DNA of 64,000 bases from positions 1,736,001-1,800,000 of the forward strand of contig NZ_CP009241.1 in assembly GCF_000758525.1 (NCBI RefSeq). Reading direction: 5' to 3'. The position numbers and the translations under genes were made by a program. This DNA is from Paenibacillus sp. FSL H7-0357 (GTDB lineage Bacteria; Bacillota; Bacilli; Paenibacillales; Paenibacillaceae). Numbering within the stretch: the stretch's first letter is position 1; every line of letters starts with the position of its first letter. The notes under the pieces are model-generated. The model ran no database searches and was not told the DNA's origin. It saw only the letters and a program-made list of their open reading frames with translations. Shown here piece by piece: positions 7,365 to 17,295 of the stretch.

Positions 7365-8621
7365 CTATACTCTGATCTCAGATGAGATAGAGTCATCTAA
7401 AGAAAGTAATTTATTCGAATATAAATGACTTTCCTTTCGATATTGTAGTGGTGTCATTCCAGTTGTTTTTTTGAAAATTGTTTGAAAGTAACTCTGATTA
7501 GAAAATGCTAAATATTCAGAAACCTCTAATAGCGGCATATTAGTAAATACGAGTAGCTTCTTAGCCTCTTGTATTTTTTTTTGGTTAATAAAAGAAGGCA
7601 GATTAATTCCAGTTACTTTCTTGAATTTAGATGACAAGTATTCAGGAGAAATACCTATTTTTTTCGCAATCATTTGTACTGTTATTTTTTCACGGTAGTT
7701 AGTAAATATGTAGTTAATGCATTTGTTAATGGTCTCATCTTTCGATTTTAAAGATTTCTCATTTTGAACTCTAGTACAGTAATCAATGATCATTGCAGTA
7801 GATACCCTGCTTAAACTTTCGATATTTTGACAGGCCTCCAGTTGTTGAATATAGAGCCCCCCCAATTTATAACAGGTATCAGGATTCAATCCTCCAGAAA
7901 TTGCGGCACGAAGAGATATTGAATTTAAGATAATAGTTGCATTTTTAAAATGCCGTAAAGCGTCAGGCCCTAATTTCCCTAGGATATAGCTCTTGTTTAC
8001 CATAACATCCTTAAGAACCTCAGTCATACCATTTTTAATGCAAAATGAAATCTGTTCTTCGTAATTAATTAAAGGTTGCTCTAAGGCTTCTTCGTAGATT
8101 TCTTTTTGCTCAATATTGATTAGCTTTAATTGTGTTTTTAACCAAACGTTTTCCTCTATACCTTTTGTTAAAAGCTGCTGATTTGTAATTATTTGGTGAT
8201 TAATAAAACAGTTTGCTGTGCAAAGTGCTGTTAAAAAACGTTCGATGGATATTATAGGGAGCTCTTTTAATTGCTTTTGTATTATTTCTTTTTCTTCCCC
8301 AGAAATGTTTTTAATATATTTAAGAATAATGTTTTCTGTATCCTTCTCCGAAAGTTCACCGATGGCACCGGGGCCAACTAAAATTAATAAATCCTCACTG
8401 CTGCTCTTTATGTAGCCAAAAACTAAAAAATCCTCAGTAACAAAGTATCTCACATATGAATCCGAATTTTGAATAATTGACAGATTAGAACTCAATAAAT
8501 CAAAACCCAGTAAGAAGGATGAACTGTAACTGATGGGTTCATTACTCCTGTAAATCGTATAGGGTAACTGATGTGTGGATGATTGAAGATTACAAAAATG
8601 AATTAGTACTTCCAGTTCCAT
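7365..8621 (-). CDS. AraC-family regulator with large N-terminal domain
   Basis: This 418-residue regulator has two C-terminal AraC helix-turn-helix motifs (MIAKKIGISPEYLSSKFKKV and VSEYLAFSNQSYFQTIFKKT, about residues 315-400) and a 300-residue N-terminal domain I cannot assign. There are no membrane segments, so it should act in the cytoplasm. It starts at ATG with GGAGG 8 bases upstream. It is AT-rich like the genes beyond it and divergent from the GH78-GH1-symporter cluster, which it most likely controls in response to an imported glycoside. Confidence 0.88.
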   Translation of the reverse strand: MELEVLIHFCNLQSSTHQLPYTIYRSNEPISYSSSFLLGFDLLSSNLSIIQNSDSYVRYFVTEDFLVFGYIKSSSEDLLILVGPGAIGELSEKDTENIILKYIKNISGEEKEIIQKQLKELPIISIERFLTALCTANCFINHQIITNQQLLTKGIEENVWLKTQLKLINIEQKEIYEEALEQPLINYEEQISFCIKNGMTEVLKDVMVNKSYILGKLGPDALRHFKNATIILNSISLRAAISGGLNPDTCYKLGGLYIQQLEACQNIESLSRVSTAMIIDYCTRVQNEKSLKSKDETINKCINYIFTNYREKITVQMIAKKIGISPEYLSSKFKKVTGINLPSFINQKKIQEAKKLLVFTNMPLLEVSEYLAFSNQSYFQTIFKKTTGMTPLQYRKESHLYSNKLLSLDDSISSEIRV

Positions 8622-8751
8622 AGATATACCTCCAATAAAATAAATTACCTTTGGATTTTATAATAGTATTTTGGAAAACACAAGAATGCGCTTTCTTATT
8701 TTGATATTCTTACATTATCAACTGAATGAAATTAGAAATACTCTCTTTTAA

Positions 8752-8943
8752 GAAACAACTCGAGCATTGAATAGTGATGGGAGGATAGATATATATAGGA
8801 AACTGCCGAATGGCCGAAACGCTTTTGATGTTGTGATTAATGGCGTCGATTCTATCGTGTTAGAAAGTCATCAAAACTGGATTGATAAATCAGCTGTTAA
8901 ATCTTTTCAGCGCAGCGCAGCGTTTATGAAACGATATATTTAA
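8752..8943 (+). pseudogene. Short coding relic between regulator and GH78 gene
   Basis: After an in-frame TAA at 8749-8751 there is a 63-codon open stretch ending at 8941-8943. It includes the readable NSDGRIDIYRKLPNGRNAFD and FQRSAAFMKRYI. It has no ATG near its beginning and no clear ribosome binding site; a TTG is the only candidate start. It looks like the C-terminal stub of a lost gene. I do not recognise the family. It fills most of the 328-base divergent intergenic region. Confidence 0.35.
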
Positions 8944-8949
8944 GTAAGG

Positions 8950-11220
8950 ATGGTGCTTCATGTGGAAGAGTTGAAAAAGCATTTTATTACTGCTAGTAAT
9001 CCGGAATTTATAGAAGGAACCGTTAATATTTTCGCCCAGCAAATTATATTATCTCAGAAAGAAGTAACTACAGCTCAGCTATACATGACAGCATTAGGTG
9101 TGTATGAAGCTGAACTTAACCAGGAGAAGATTGGGGATCAACTATTTGCTCCAGGTTTTACATATTATCATCGCGACTTATTTTACCAAAATTATGATGT
9201 GACTAAACAATTGAAGAAAGGTGAGAATGTCTTTAAGGTCTACCTTGGACAAGGCTGGTATAACGGACGTTTCACTCATGAGAACAAAACTCAAATTTAT
9301 GGTAATAATACAGCGGTTTCTTGGATTCTAGAGATCAAGTATGCCGATGGTACTTCTGAGCAATTTGTTTCGGGTACTGAGGTAGATGAGCTCGCATCCC
9401 CTTATAAATATGCAGGGTTTTATGATGGTGAAGTTTACGATGCGCGAATTCAGCAGGATGCGATGGGTAAGGCAAGTATGTTTACAGGTAAAATACCTGA
9501 ATGTTTTTCGGAAACAACGATAAAAGTTAAGCTTCAAGAGAGTATGCCTGTACAAAAAATTATCAGGAAAGAGAATTCAACAATTCTCGATTTTGGTCAA
9601 AACTTTGCCGGGATGATCGAGATTAATGCGGCTCTATTAGATGAAAATACTACTCTAACCGTGAAACATGGTGAAATCCTGATAGATGATACAACTCTCT
9701 ATACGGAAAATTTAAGAAAGGCTAAAGCAGAGATTGTATACTTCGCAGGCAAAAGAAAGGAGTCTTATCTTCCGCGGTTTACTTACATGGGGTTCCGTTA
9801 TGTTGAATTAACTGGGGCCCAGTATATCGAAGGATTGATTAGCGCTAGAGCGATTTACAGCGATATGCAACGAACGGGACATTTTACTAGCGATAATCCT
9901 TTGATAGAACGACTATTCAATAATCAATTTTGGGGACAAAAGTCTAATTATGTAGAAGTACCAACGGATTGTCCTCAAAGAGATGAACGGATGGGGTATA
10001 CAGGAGATGGCCAAGTTTTTGCTTTGACTGGTAGTTATAACTATGATACGGAAGTTTTCTTTGAGAAATTTTTAAAAGATATCCGGTATAGCCAGTTAGA
10101 CAATGAAGAAGGTTACGTTGCCCCAACTGTTCCAGCAGGCGGACCAGGAGGGATTGGATTTATTAACATGCTGGGTTGGGGGAACGCAGTTACCATTATT
10201 CCTGAAATGTTGTATTGGCAATATGGAACAGATAAACATTTGGTTCGTCAATATGACAGTATAAAAAAATTCGTTGAAGCTGAAATAAGAAGAATGGGCG
10301 ATCACGACCTATGGTTAGGTCCTAACCTTGGAGACTGGTTAATGCCAGGGAAAGATTTAGAATGGATGGCTAAAAATAATGAACCCATTTCCAATTCCTT
10401 TATCGTTCATGATTTAGAGGTTCTAAGTAAACTTGCTGGACAATTGGCGGATAAAGAACAGTTATTGAAGAAGTCAGAAAAAGATGAAACGGCATATTCG
10501 CAATATTTAGCCGATCAAGAACGCTATAGTGTTCAGCTTCAAAAAACTAGAGCAGCCTATATCGAAAAGTATATAAATGATAACGGAACAGTCAGCGGGG
10601 ATTATCAAGGCGCTTACATCATGGCGCTGAAATATGTGATCCCTGAAGGGAAACTTCGTCAAAAAGTACTAAAAAACTTTGTAGCAAACGTTGAGGAGAA
10701 CGGCTTGAATACTGGGTTTTTCTCGACCCAATTCATTCTACCGTTATTGATTGAAGCAGGAAATACACAACTGGCTTTTGATGTGTTATTGAATGAGGAT
10801 TGCCCTGGATGGATGTATCAAGTGAAACGAGGAGCGACTACTATATGGGAACGTTGGGACGCATTAAAAGAAGATGGAACAGTCAATGATGTGAAAGTCG
10901 TTTCTGATAATATGGTTTCCTTTAACCATTATGCGTTCGGTAGCGTTGGAGAATTTTATTATCAGTATATCCTAGGAATGAAACCACTTTTACCTGGTTA
11001 CCAAAAAATACAACTGAAACCTTATGTAGATCCACGTTTAGGAAAAGTAGCCGGTTCGTATTTGTCACGAGCAGGTTTGATAAAAGTATCATGGGCATAT
11101 CAAGAAGAAGGTATAGAATTCGAATTTGAAACTCCAGCAGCATCAACTATTGAACTTCCTGACGGCAGTTATTATGAAGTGGAAAAAGGAACCTATACTT
11201 ATCAAATCAAGCGCAGCTAA
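8950..11220 (+). CDS. GH78 alpha-L-rhamnosidase
   Basis: This 756-residue protein with no signal peptide should act on imported substrate. It has N-terminal beta-sandwich domains, then the (alpha/alpha)6 barrel with the GH78 signature DCPQRDERMGYTGDGQ (about 339-354, general acid region) and GATTIWERWD (catalytic base near E634). A C-terminal beta domain ends in PDGSYYEVEKGTY. It hydrolyses terminal alpha-L-rhamnose. The start is uncertain: AAGG lies too close to ATG 8950, and GTG 8962 would be better spaced. The next gene is GH1, 26 bases on, suggesting sequential removal of rhamnose and a beta-linked hexose. Confidence 0.92.
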   Translation: MVLHVEELKKHFITASNPEFIEGTVNIFAQQIILSQKEVTTAQLYMTALGVYEAELNQEKIGDQLFAPGFTYYHRDLFYQNYDVTKQLKKGENVFKVYLGQGWYNGRFTHENKTQIYGNNTAVSWILEIKYADGTSEQFVSGTEVDELASPYKYAGFYDGEVYDARIQQDAMGKASMFTGKIPECFSETTIKVKLQESMPVQKIIRKENSTILDFGQNFAGMIEINAALLDENTTLTVKHGEILIDDTTLYTENLRKAKAEIVYFAGKRKESYLPRFTYMGFRYVELTGAQYIEGLISARAIYSDMQRTGHFTSDNPLIERLFNNQFWGQKSNYVEVPTDCPQRDERMGYTGDGQVFALTGSYNYDTEVFFEKFLKDIRYSQLDNEEGYVAPTVPAGGPGGIGFINMLGWGNAVTIIPEMLYWQYGTDKHLVRQYDSIKKFVEAEIRRMGDHDLWLGPNLGDWLMPGKDLEWMAKNNEPISNSFIVHDLEVLSKLAGQLADKEQLLKKSEKDETAYSQYLADQERYSVQLQKTRAAYIEKYINDNGTVSGDYQGAYIMALKYVIPEGKLRQKVLKNFVANVEENGLNTGFFSTQFILPLLIEAGNTQLAFDVLLNEDCPGWMYQVKRGATTIWERWDALKEDGTVNDVKVVSDNMVSFNHYAFGSVGEFYYQYILGMKPLLPGYQKIQLKPYVDPRLGKVAGSYLSRAGLIKVSWAYQEEGIEFEFETPAASTIELPDGSYYEVEKGTYTYQIKRS

Positions 11221-11246
11221 TTTAAACGGGAGAAGGAGTGTGGAAA

Positions 11247-12506
11247 ATGAAATTTTTATTAGGAGCAGCGACAGCAGCACATCAAGTTGAAGGAAATAAT
11301 ATTCACAGTGATTACTGGATTCAGGAACATTTGCCGCATACTATGTTTGCAGAACCTTCATTAGATGCTTGTGATCATTACAACCGCTATGAAGAAGATA
11401 TTAAATTAATGAAGCAAGCAGGGCTAAACGCTTATCGGTTTTCGATTGAATGGGCACGTATTGAGCCGGAAAAAGGCAAATATGATGAAAAAGAAGTGGC
11501 ACATTATCGTCAAGTCATAGAATGCTGCCGCAATAATAATATCGAACCAATCGTTACTATGCATCACTTTACGAGTCCGAAGTGGTTGATTACAGAAGGC
11601 GGCTGGGAAGCCGAAAGTACAGTGGAATATTTCGCAAAGTATTGCAGCTATGTTGTTGAAAAGCTTGGGGATCTTCTAACTTATGTTTGTACGATCAATG
11701 AAGCAAATATGGGACTTCAGATAACAGCGATTATGAAGCGTATTCTGACACAAATGGGGATCAACATACAGGTTGGGGTGAATTTACCCATGCCGGAGAA
11801 TCAGAAGAAACAAATGGAAGAATCAGCTGCTGCATTCAATTTAAAGCCTGGTGAAACGGCCAATACCTTTGTTTCGCAACGAACTCCAGCCGGTGATCTT
11901 ATGGTCATGAAAGCACATGAGGCAGCAAGAGATGCAATGAAGGCTATAAAGCCGCACTTGAAGGTGGGAGTCACATTAAGTCTGCATGATCTGCAGGCGG
12001 CTGATAGAAGTCCTGAAACCCTTAAAAAGGTTGAAGAAGAATGGCATGAAGAGTTCTTGCACTATTTACCTTTTATTAAAAATGACGATTTCTTTGGAGT
12101 TCAAAACTATACCCGGGAAGTCATGAATGCGGATGGTGTTCTAAAAGCACCTGAGGGTGCTGAAATGACGCAAATGAATTATGAATATTACCCGCAGGCG
12201 CTTGAAAACGTGATCCGAAAAGTAGCTGAAGAATTTAAGGGAGAACTAATGGTAACAGAGAATGGCTTAGCGACCGATGATGATAGCCGGCGGGAAGCTT
12301 TTATAGAAACAGCGCTTTCTGGTGTGAAACGCTGTATTGCCGATGGCATTCCGGTTACAGGGTATATGTACTGGAGTCTATTGGATAATTTTGAATGGCA
12401 AAAAGGATTTTCAATGAAATTTGGATTGATTGCGGTCGATCGTGTCACTCAAAAACGCATTCCTAAACCAAGCTTGTCTTACTTAGGTGAATTTCAGATG
12501 AATTAG
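11247..12506 (+). CDS. GH1 beta-glycosidase
   Basis: This 419-residue GH1 enzyme opens with the family signature FLLGAATAAHQVEGN. The acid/base is E152 in TINEAN (the usual motif is T-x-N-E-P, so the proline is replaced by alanine). The nucleophile is E338 in VTENG, and the C-terminal [11 protein letters not shown] is present. The start is ATG 11247, 9 bases after GGAGAAGGAG; GTG 11238 overlaps that site. It is cytoplasmic. With GH78 before it and symporters after it, it probably cleaves the beta-glucoside left after derhamnosylation. The NEA variant and an insertion after it suggest an unusual subfamily. Confidence 0.9.
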   Translation: MKFLLGAATAAHQVEGNNIHSDYWIQEHLPHTMFAEPSLDACDHYNRYEEDIKLMKQAGLNAYRFSIEWARIEPEKGKYDEKEVAHYRQVIECCRNNNIEPIVTMHHFTSPKWLITEGGWEAESTVEYFAKYCSYVVEKLGDLLTYVCTINEANMGLQITAIMKRILTQMGINIQVGVNLPMPENQKKQMEESAAAFNLKPGETANTFVSQRTPAGDLMVMKAHEAARDAMKAIKPHLKVGVTLSLHDLQAADRSPETLKKVEEEWHEEFLHYLPFIKNDDFFGVQNYTREVMNADGVLKAPEGAEMTQMNYEYYPQALENVIRKVAEEFKGELMVTENGLATDDDSRREAFIETALSGVKRCIADGIPVTGYMYWSLLDNFEWQKGFSMKFGLIAVDRVTQKRIPKPSLSYLGEFQMN

Positions 12507-12545
12507 AGTCTTTACTTAATTATTTTCCAAAAAGAGGCCAAATCT

Positions 12546-12585
12546 AAAATCAGTGCTTGAATAGTCAAACGCTGATTTTGGTTTT
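12546..12585 (+). terminator. Terminator after GH1
   Basis: AAAATCAGTG pairs with CGCTGATTTT (12546-12555 with 12570-12579, one G-T pair) around a 14-base loop, followed by GGTTTTGC. It divides GH78-GH1 from the symporters, which must have their own promoter or depend on read-through. Confidence 0.6.
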
Positions 12586-12640
12586 GCTTCAATGTTTATT
12601 TATCTGAACGGGGAATAGAACCTATAAGGAGAATGTTTAT

Positions 12641-14017
12641 ATGGAACTGGCAAAGGAACAAACTCAAACGTCAGTAAAAGATAGGTTAACGATGGGGAAA
12701 TTCCTTGCATGGAAGGGACGCGATATTTCGGCCGCTTCTATGCAAGTTATTATGACAGGTTATCTTTTACTTTTTTGTACAAACACTTTGATGTTGTCAC
12801 CAGTAGTAGTGGGTTCAATATTAATGATAAGTAAGATTATCAATGCAATTACGAATCTTTTCGCCGGATTTCTTGTCGATAATACTAATACTAGATGGGG
12901 GAAAGCCCGGCCATATGAGATTTCTATAGTAGGAGTATGGATTTGTACAGTATTGTTATTCAGCGCCTCACCTAGTTGGAGTGAACCTATCAAAATCGGT
13001 TTTGTATTTGTGATGTACTTCTTCATTTTCTCAGTATTCAATTCATTACTGGCTGCTTCACAAACTCCATATGTGATTCGGGCATTTCCTTCTCGCATGC
13101 AAGTCATCAAAGTTTCTTCATATGGCGGTATTATCTCCATGCTCGGAGCGATGGTAGTAAGCGTTACATTTCCGATTGCCATGGGTAAACTTGCTACTTC
13201 TCCTGATGGCTGGCGTACCCTTATTCTCATCTATGCTATTCCCTTATGCTTAATTGGGGTTTTACGTATGATATTCGTCAAAGAGGATTCTTCGATTGAT
13301 GCAGACCGGGTTGGTGAAAAGATTCATTTGAAAGAAATTATCCAGATGTTTAAGAAAAATAAATATATTTGGGTATATGCACTGATTATTGGTCTATTTA
13401 ACGTTATTCAAGGGATGAATGTTAGTGCACAGTATTTCAAGTATGTTGTGGGTGATATTTCATTACAAAGTATCATGGGAATGCTATCCCTAATCATGCT
13501 GCCTATTATGTTTGTTTTCCCAAAACTTATGAAGAAGTTAAGTGTGTCAAATTTGATTGAGTTCAGTGCGATCCTGGCAGCAGTCGGGTATCTTATCAAT
13601 TATTTTGCAGGTTCTAATATACCTCTATTAATAGTAGGAAGTATTTTATCAGGATTAGTTATGTTACCGCTCTCTTATCTAGGAAGCGTTATTATTATGA
13701 ATCTTGCAACCAATAACGAAATGCATAATCTTCCCCGTATGGAAGGTAGCACTGGCGTAACGATCGGATTTGTTGGAGCGGTATTCAATGGTATAGGTTC
13801 AGGTCTGATAGGAGTGTTATTGAGTTTTTCAGGCTATATTAGTTCAGAAACAGCAATTCAACCTGACAGTGCATTATTGATGATCCGTAGTATATTTGCT
13901 TTAATACCGATGGCCTGTATGGTTGGGATTCTCTTCTTCGCCTGGAGATTGTCTAAACTAGAAACACAAATTCCTCAAATGGAGAAAGAAATACAAGCAC
14001 GTAAGCTGGTGGAGTAG
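12641..14017 (+). CDS. GPH-family glycoside:cation symporter 1
   Basis: This 458-residue, 12-TM protein belongs to the glycoside-pentoside-hexuronide family of the MFS (MelB/XynP relatives). The signature GFLVDNTNTRWGKARPYEI lies after TM2, with a charged central loop and a cytoplasmic charged tail. It starts at ATG 12641 with AAGGAG. It should import a glycoside with H+ or Na+ for the cytoplasmic GH78/GH1 pair. It is strongly AT-rich, like the rest of the island. Confidence 0.88.
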   Translation: MELAKEQTQTSVKDRLTMGKFLAWKGRDISAASMQVIMTGYLLLFCTNTLMLSPVVVGSILMISKIINAITNLFAGFLVDNTNTRWGKARPYEISIVGVWICTVLLFSASPSWSEPIKIGFVFVMYFFIFSVFNSLLAASQTPYVIRAFPSRMQVIKVSSYGGIISMLGAMVVSVTFPIAMGKLATSPDGWRTLILIYAIPLCLIGVLRMIFVKEDSSIDADRVGEKIHLKEIIQMFKKNKYIWVYALIIGLFNVIQGMNVSAQYFKYVVGDISLQSIMGMLSLIMLPIMFVFPKLMKKLSVSNLIEFSAILAAVGYLINYFAGSNIPLLIVGSILSGLVMLPLSYLGSVIIMNLATNNEMHNLPRMEGSTGVTIGFVGAVFNGIGSGLIGVLLSFSGYISSETAIQPDSALLMIRSIFALIPMACMVGILFFAWRLSKLETQIPQMEKEIQARKLVE

Positions 14018-14029
14018 CAGAAGCCTAAA

Positions 14030-14044
14030 TAGTAAGCGTTAACA
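14030..14044 (+). promoter_or_regulatory. Possible cre site
   Basis: TAGTAAGCGTTAACA fits the CcpA consensus WTGNAANCGNWNNCW with one mismatch (second position). It lies between the two symporter genes, 80 bases before the second start. It is weaker than the perfect sites at 21048 and 22843. Confidence 0.35.
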
Positions 14045-14123
14045 TGAATGGTATCAATAAGACTAAAATAGTCCCCAATAAAAGACATGCAGCATCTTTG
14101 TATAGTTGAAAGGAAGCAAAAGT

Positions 14124-15614
14124 ATGGCGCAGATGGTAAAAAGAAATCTAATCAAAGAACAAAAAGCTATGAACAGAGCTGTAAAAGAGAAAAAATATCG
14201 CCGGGCAAAAGTTTGGGAAATGAATCTATATCCGATCGGTGGCTTTGGTCATAATGCTTTTATTTTTTTGATGGGTCTTGTTTCTTACTATGCTGCTGGT
14301 ATTGTTGGCTTGGGGACTGTTATTGCTTCAATTGTTATTACTGGTTCAAGAATAATGGACGCTATTACAGATCCGGTCATTGGTGTCGTTCTGGATAAAA
14401 CTAATGGGAAATTTGGTAAAGTTAGACCAGCTCTACTTATTGCCTATGTTTTAATGGCTGCGTCAACTTTACTTTTATTTTTCACAAATCATCTTGTGCC
14501 TGATAGCCTTAAGCTTATTTATTTTATAGTTTTATACTTTTTTTTCATCATTGGTTATGCGATATCCCAAATTGCGCTCAACATCGGGAATTCCATTCTA
14601 ACCAATGATCCGGAACAACGGCCTATGTTTGGTGGCCTTACGATGATTTACACGATGTTATTTTACACAGCCGCCTCGGTATATCTATCGTCCTACTTAA
14701 CTGGGAAATACGGTGGTTATACGAATGTTCATCTTTTCCAAGAAATGACCATTACAACTGTTATAGTTGCTGGCATTGCCTATACTCTTGCAATTATTGG
14801 TATCTCATCAAAGGATCATAGCAGAAATTATGGCATAGGAAATAAAACGGAAGCACTAAGACTAAAAGAAATATGGCCTCTGTTAAAGAATAACCGGCCG
14901 TTGCAAATGTTTATGGTGTCTGCGTCCATTGACAAGTTGAGTTTACAAATTGCCGGGAACCAGATTGTGAATGTATTGCTGTTTGGAGTTGTCATTGGAA
15001 ATTATACTTTGCTCGGAACAACGAATGCGATAGCGATGATTCCCAATATATTAGTACTTATGTTTGGCATGCGCTATTCAATGAAATTTGGTTCGAAAAA
15101 AGGGTTTGTAATCGCGACCTGGGCCTGTTTGATCAGTTACAGTCTGTTATTCTTGCTGTTATGGTTAGGCGATCCACAACAAATTCGCATGGACAATATG
15201 GGTTTTATGACAATCAGCTTCCTAATTTTATTCCTGATAGGCGGATCTGTCCGTTATGTAGGTTCAGGCCTAATGATGCCAATGTTAGCTGATGTTATCG
15301 ATTACAGTGCGTATAAATCGAATCGCTTTGCACCAGGTTTAATATCTTCTGTATATGCATTTATTGATAAAGGAGTGTCTTCACTGCAGCAGACATTCGT
15401 AGGAATCATGCTTGCATGCATTGGATTTAAAACAGCTTTTCCAGATGTAAATACACCATATTCCAGAAAGATTTTTTGGATGACTATGTTCCTTTCTATC
15501 GGAATCATGTTATTAGCATGGATCATCTCATTAATCACAATGAGATTTTATGAACTTGATAAAGATCGGATGATCGAAATTCAGGAAGAACTTGAAGCGC
15601 GACATCGCTCTTAG
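14124..15614 (+). CDS. GPH-family glycoside:cation symporter 2
   Basis: This 496-residue, 12-TM GPH/MFS symporter has the family loop DPVIGVVLDKTNGKFGKVRP. It has a longer basic N-terminus than symporter 1 and is clearly a different paralogue. The start is ATG 14124 after AAAGGAAG, not the TTG at 14106. Two symporters of one family side by side suggest either two related glycosides or separate uptake of the glycoside and a released sugar. Confidence 0.87.
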   Translation: MAQMVKRNLIKEQKAMNRAVKEKKYRRAKVWEMNLYPIGGFGHNAFIFLMGLVSYYAAGIVGLGTVIASIVITGSRIMDAITDPVIGVVLDKTNGKFGKVRPALLIAYVLMAASTLLLFFTNHLVPDSLKLIYFIVLYFFFIIGYAISQIALNIGNSILTNDPEQRPMFGGLTMIYTMLFYTAASVYLSSYLTGKYGGYTNVHLFQEMTITTVIVAGIAYTLAIIGISSKDHSRNYGIGNKTEALRLKEIWPLLKNNRPLQMFMVSASIDKLSLQIAGNQIVNVLLFGVVIGNYTLLGTTNAIAMIPNILVLMFGMRYSMKFGSKKGFVIATWACLISYSLLFLLLWLGDPQQIRMDNMGFMTISFLILFLIGGSVRYVGSGLMMPMLADVIDYSAYKSNRFAPGLISSVYAFIDKGVSSLQQTFVGIMLACIGFKTAFPDVNTPYSRKIFWMTMFLSIGIMLLAWIISLITMRFYELDKDRMIEIQEELEARHRS

Positions 15615-15673
15615 GATTTCATTAGGGAGCCATAATTTTGAGATGAACTATGCACTTTATGGAGGAGACAAAT

Positions 15674-17248
15674 ATGAAAAGTTATAAAAATCCGATTATT
15701 CCAGGATTCCATCCTGATCCGAGCGTTTGCAGAGTGGGTGAAGATTACTACTTGGTCAATAGTTCATTCGATTACTTTCCGGGCATTCCGATTTTTCATA
15801 GCAAGGACCTGGTTAACTGGGGTCAGCTAGGTCATGTGCTAACCAGGGAAAGCCAGCTGCAATTAATGGGACAGTTCCCGCCAGGATGGTCAGAAGGAAT
15901 TTACGCACCGACAATTCGTTATCATGCAGGATATTTTTACGTCATTACGACGAACATCTCCATCCAGAAAAGTTTTTATGTCTGGGCAGAACATCCGGAG
16001 GGACCATGGTCGGAACCGGTCTTTCTTGAAGGCTGGGGAGGCGTCGATCCATCTTTGCTTTTTGATGAGGACGGTAAAGTATATCTCACAGGCACAACCA
16101 ACTTTTTTGGGGAACAGCCAGGGATTTATCAGGCGGAGTTGGACATTAAGAGCGGGGAATTATTGAGTGAAAGAAGATTAATTTGGGAAGGTACAGGCGG
16201 AAGCCATCCAGAAGGCCCGCACTTATACCGAATCCACGGATGGTATTATTTAATGGTGGCGGAAGGCGGTACAGAATACGGGCATATGGAGACAATAGCT
16301 AGAAGCTGCAATCCTTATGGTCCATTTGAAAGTAATCCGGCTAATCCGATTCTCTCTAACAGAAGCACACCGAAGCCGATACAAGCAACAGGTCATGCAG
16401 ACCTTGTCCAAGCGGCTGATGGCAGCTGGTGGTGCGTGTTTCTGGGCATTCGGCCGATTGCAAATGCTAAGCGCCACATCCTGGGTCGGGAGACGAATCT
16501 GGCACCAGTCTCCTGGAGTGAGGAGGGATGGCCGATAGTCGGTAATCATGGAATTGCTGAACTGGAGCATGATGCCGGTAATCTACCGATTGGGGAGACA
16601 ATGAAGTGGGAGCAAAGAGATGACTTCGATAGGGGTACGCTGGGGCCGGTGTGGAATTTTTACCGTAATCCTATTCCAGATTCATGGTCTTTCGAGGAAC
16701 GTTCCAGTTGTTTGACGTTAAAAGGTCAGACCTGCAGCTTAAGCGATAAGGGGGCACCTGCATTTGTCGGCCGTAGGCAGCAGCATAAAAATTGTGAGAT
16801 CAATGTGCTGCTGGAGTTTGAACCGTCTGCAGATGGAGAAGAAGCAGGGCTTACAGTATTTATGAACGAGAAATTCCATTACGAAATTGCCAAAACGATG
16901 AAAGACGGGTCACCTAAGTTGATTTTTAGACGCCGGATAGGAAGCCTGGTGCAAATTGAAGCGGAAGTAGATTACATCGAACCGTCGGTTATGCTCGGAA
17001 TTCAGGCGAACGAGGTAATGTATACATTCACATTCTCAATCCCCGGTGAAGAACCCGAGATGTTGGGGAAAGGGGAAGTTGCCTTTCTTACTAAAGAAGT
17101 CGCGGGAGGGTTTGCAGGTGCATACTTCGCAATGTATTCGACCGGCAACGGAAAAACGGCTAATGCTCTAGCCCACTTCGATTATTTCGATTACATCCCG
17201 TTAGAAGATAAACCTCTGAATTTATTTTCAATCTTTGAACTGTCGTAA
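15674..17248 (+). CDS. GH43 beta-xylosidase/arabinofuranosidase
   Basis: This 524-residue, two-domain GH43 enzyme has no signal peptide. It has an N-terminal five-bladed propeller with catalytic base D15 in FHPDPSV, the pKa-modulating D125 in GGVDPSL and the acid E180 in HPEGPHLY. A C-terminal beta-sandwich (from about residue 315) ends with FDYFDYIPL, as in XynB-type enzymes. The start is ATG 15674, 8 bases after GGAGGAG. It trims xylo- or arabino-oligosaccharides. It follows the AT-rich island but has higher GC, so it may belong to the older plant-glycan locus. Confidence 0.92.
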   Translation: MKSYKNPIIPGFHPDPSVCRVGEDYYLVNSSFDYFPGIPIFHSKDLVNWGQLGHVLTRESQLQLMGQFPPGWSEGIYAPTIRYHAGYFYVITTNISIQKSFYVWAEHPEGPWSEPVFLEGWGGVDPSLLFDEDGKVYLTGTTNFFGEQPGIYQAELDIKSGELLSERRLIWEGTGGSHPEGPHLYRIHGWYYLMVAEGGTEYGHMETIARSCNPYGPFESNPANPILSNRSTPKPIQATGHADLVQAADGSWWCVFLGIRPIANAKRHILGRETNLAPVSWSEEGWPIVGNHGIAELEHDAGNLPIGETMKWEQRDDFDRGTLGPVWNFYRNPIPDSWSFEERSSCLTLKGQTCSLSDKGAPAFVGRRQQHKNCEINVLLEFEPSADGEEAGLTVFMNEKFHYEIAKTMKDGSPKLIFRRRIGSLVQIEAEVDYIEPSVMLGIQANEVMYTFTFSIPGEEPEMLGKGEVAFLTKEVAGGFAGAYFAMYSTGNGKTANALAHFDYFDYIPLEDKPLNLFSIFELS

Positions 17249-17264
17249 AAGAGCACATTTGCTT

Positions 17265-17295
17265 AAAAGCCGGCCCTTTATTGGGCTCGGCTTTT
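17265..17295 (+). terminator. Terminator after GH43
   Basis: AAAAGCCGGCCC pairs with GGGCTCGGCTTTT with one bulged T, around a TTTATT loop. The TTTT end follows a GC-rich stem. Confidence 0.8.

Noticed and set aside
8800..8830. Possible cre site around CGAAACGCTTTTG
   Set aside because: Two mismatches to the cre consensus and it lies within the coding relic.
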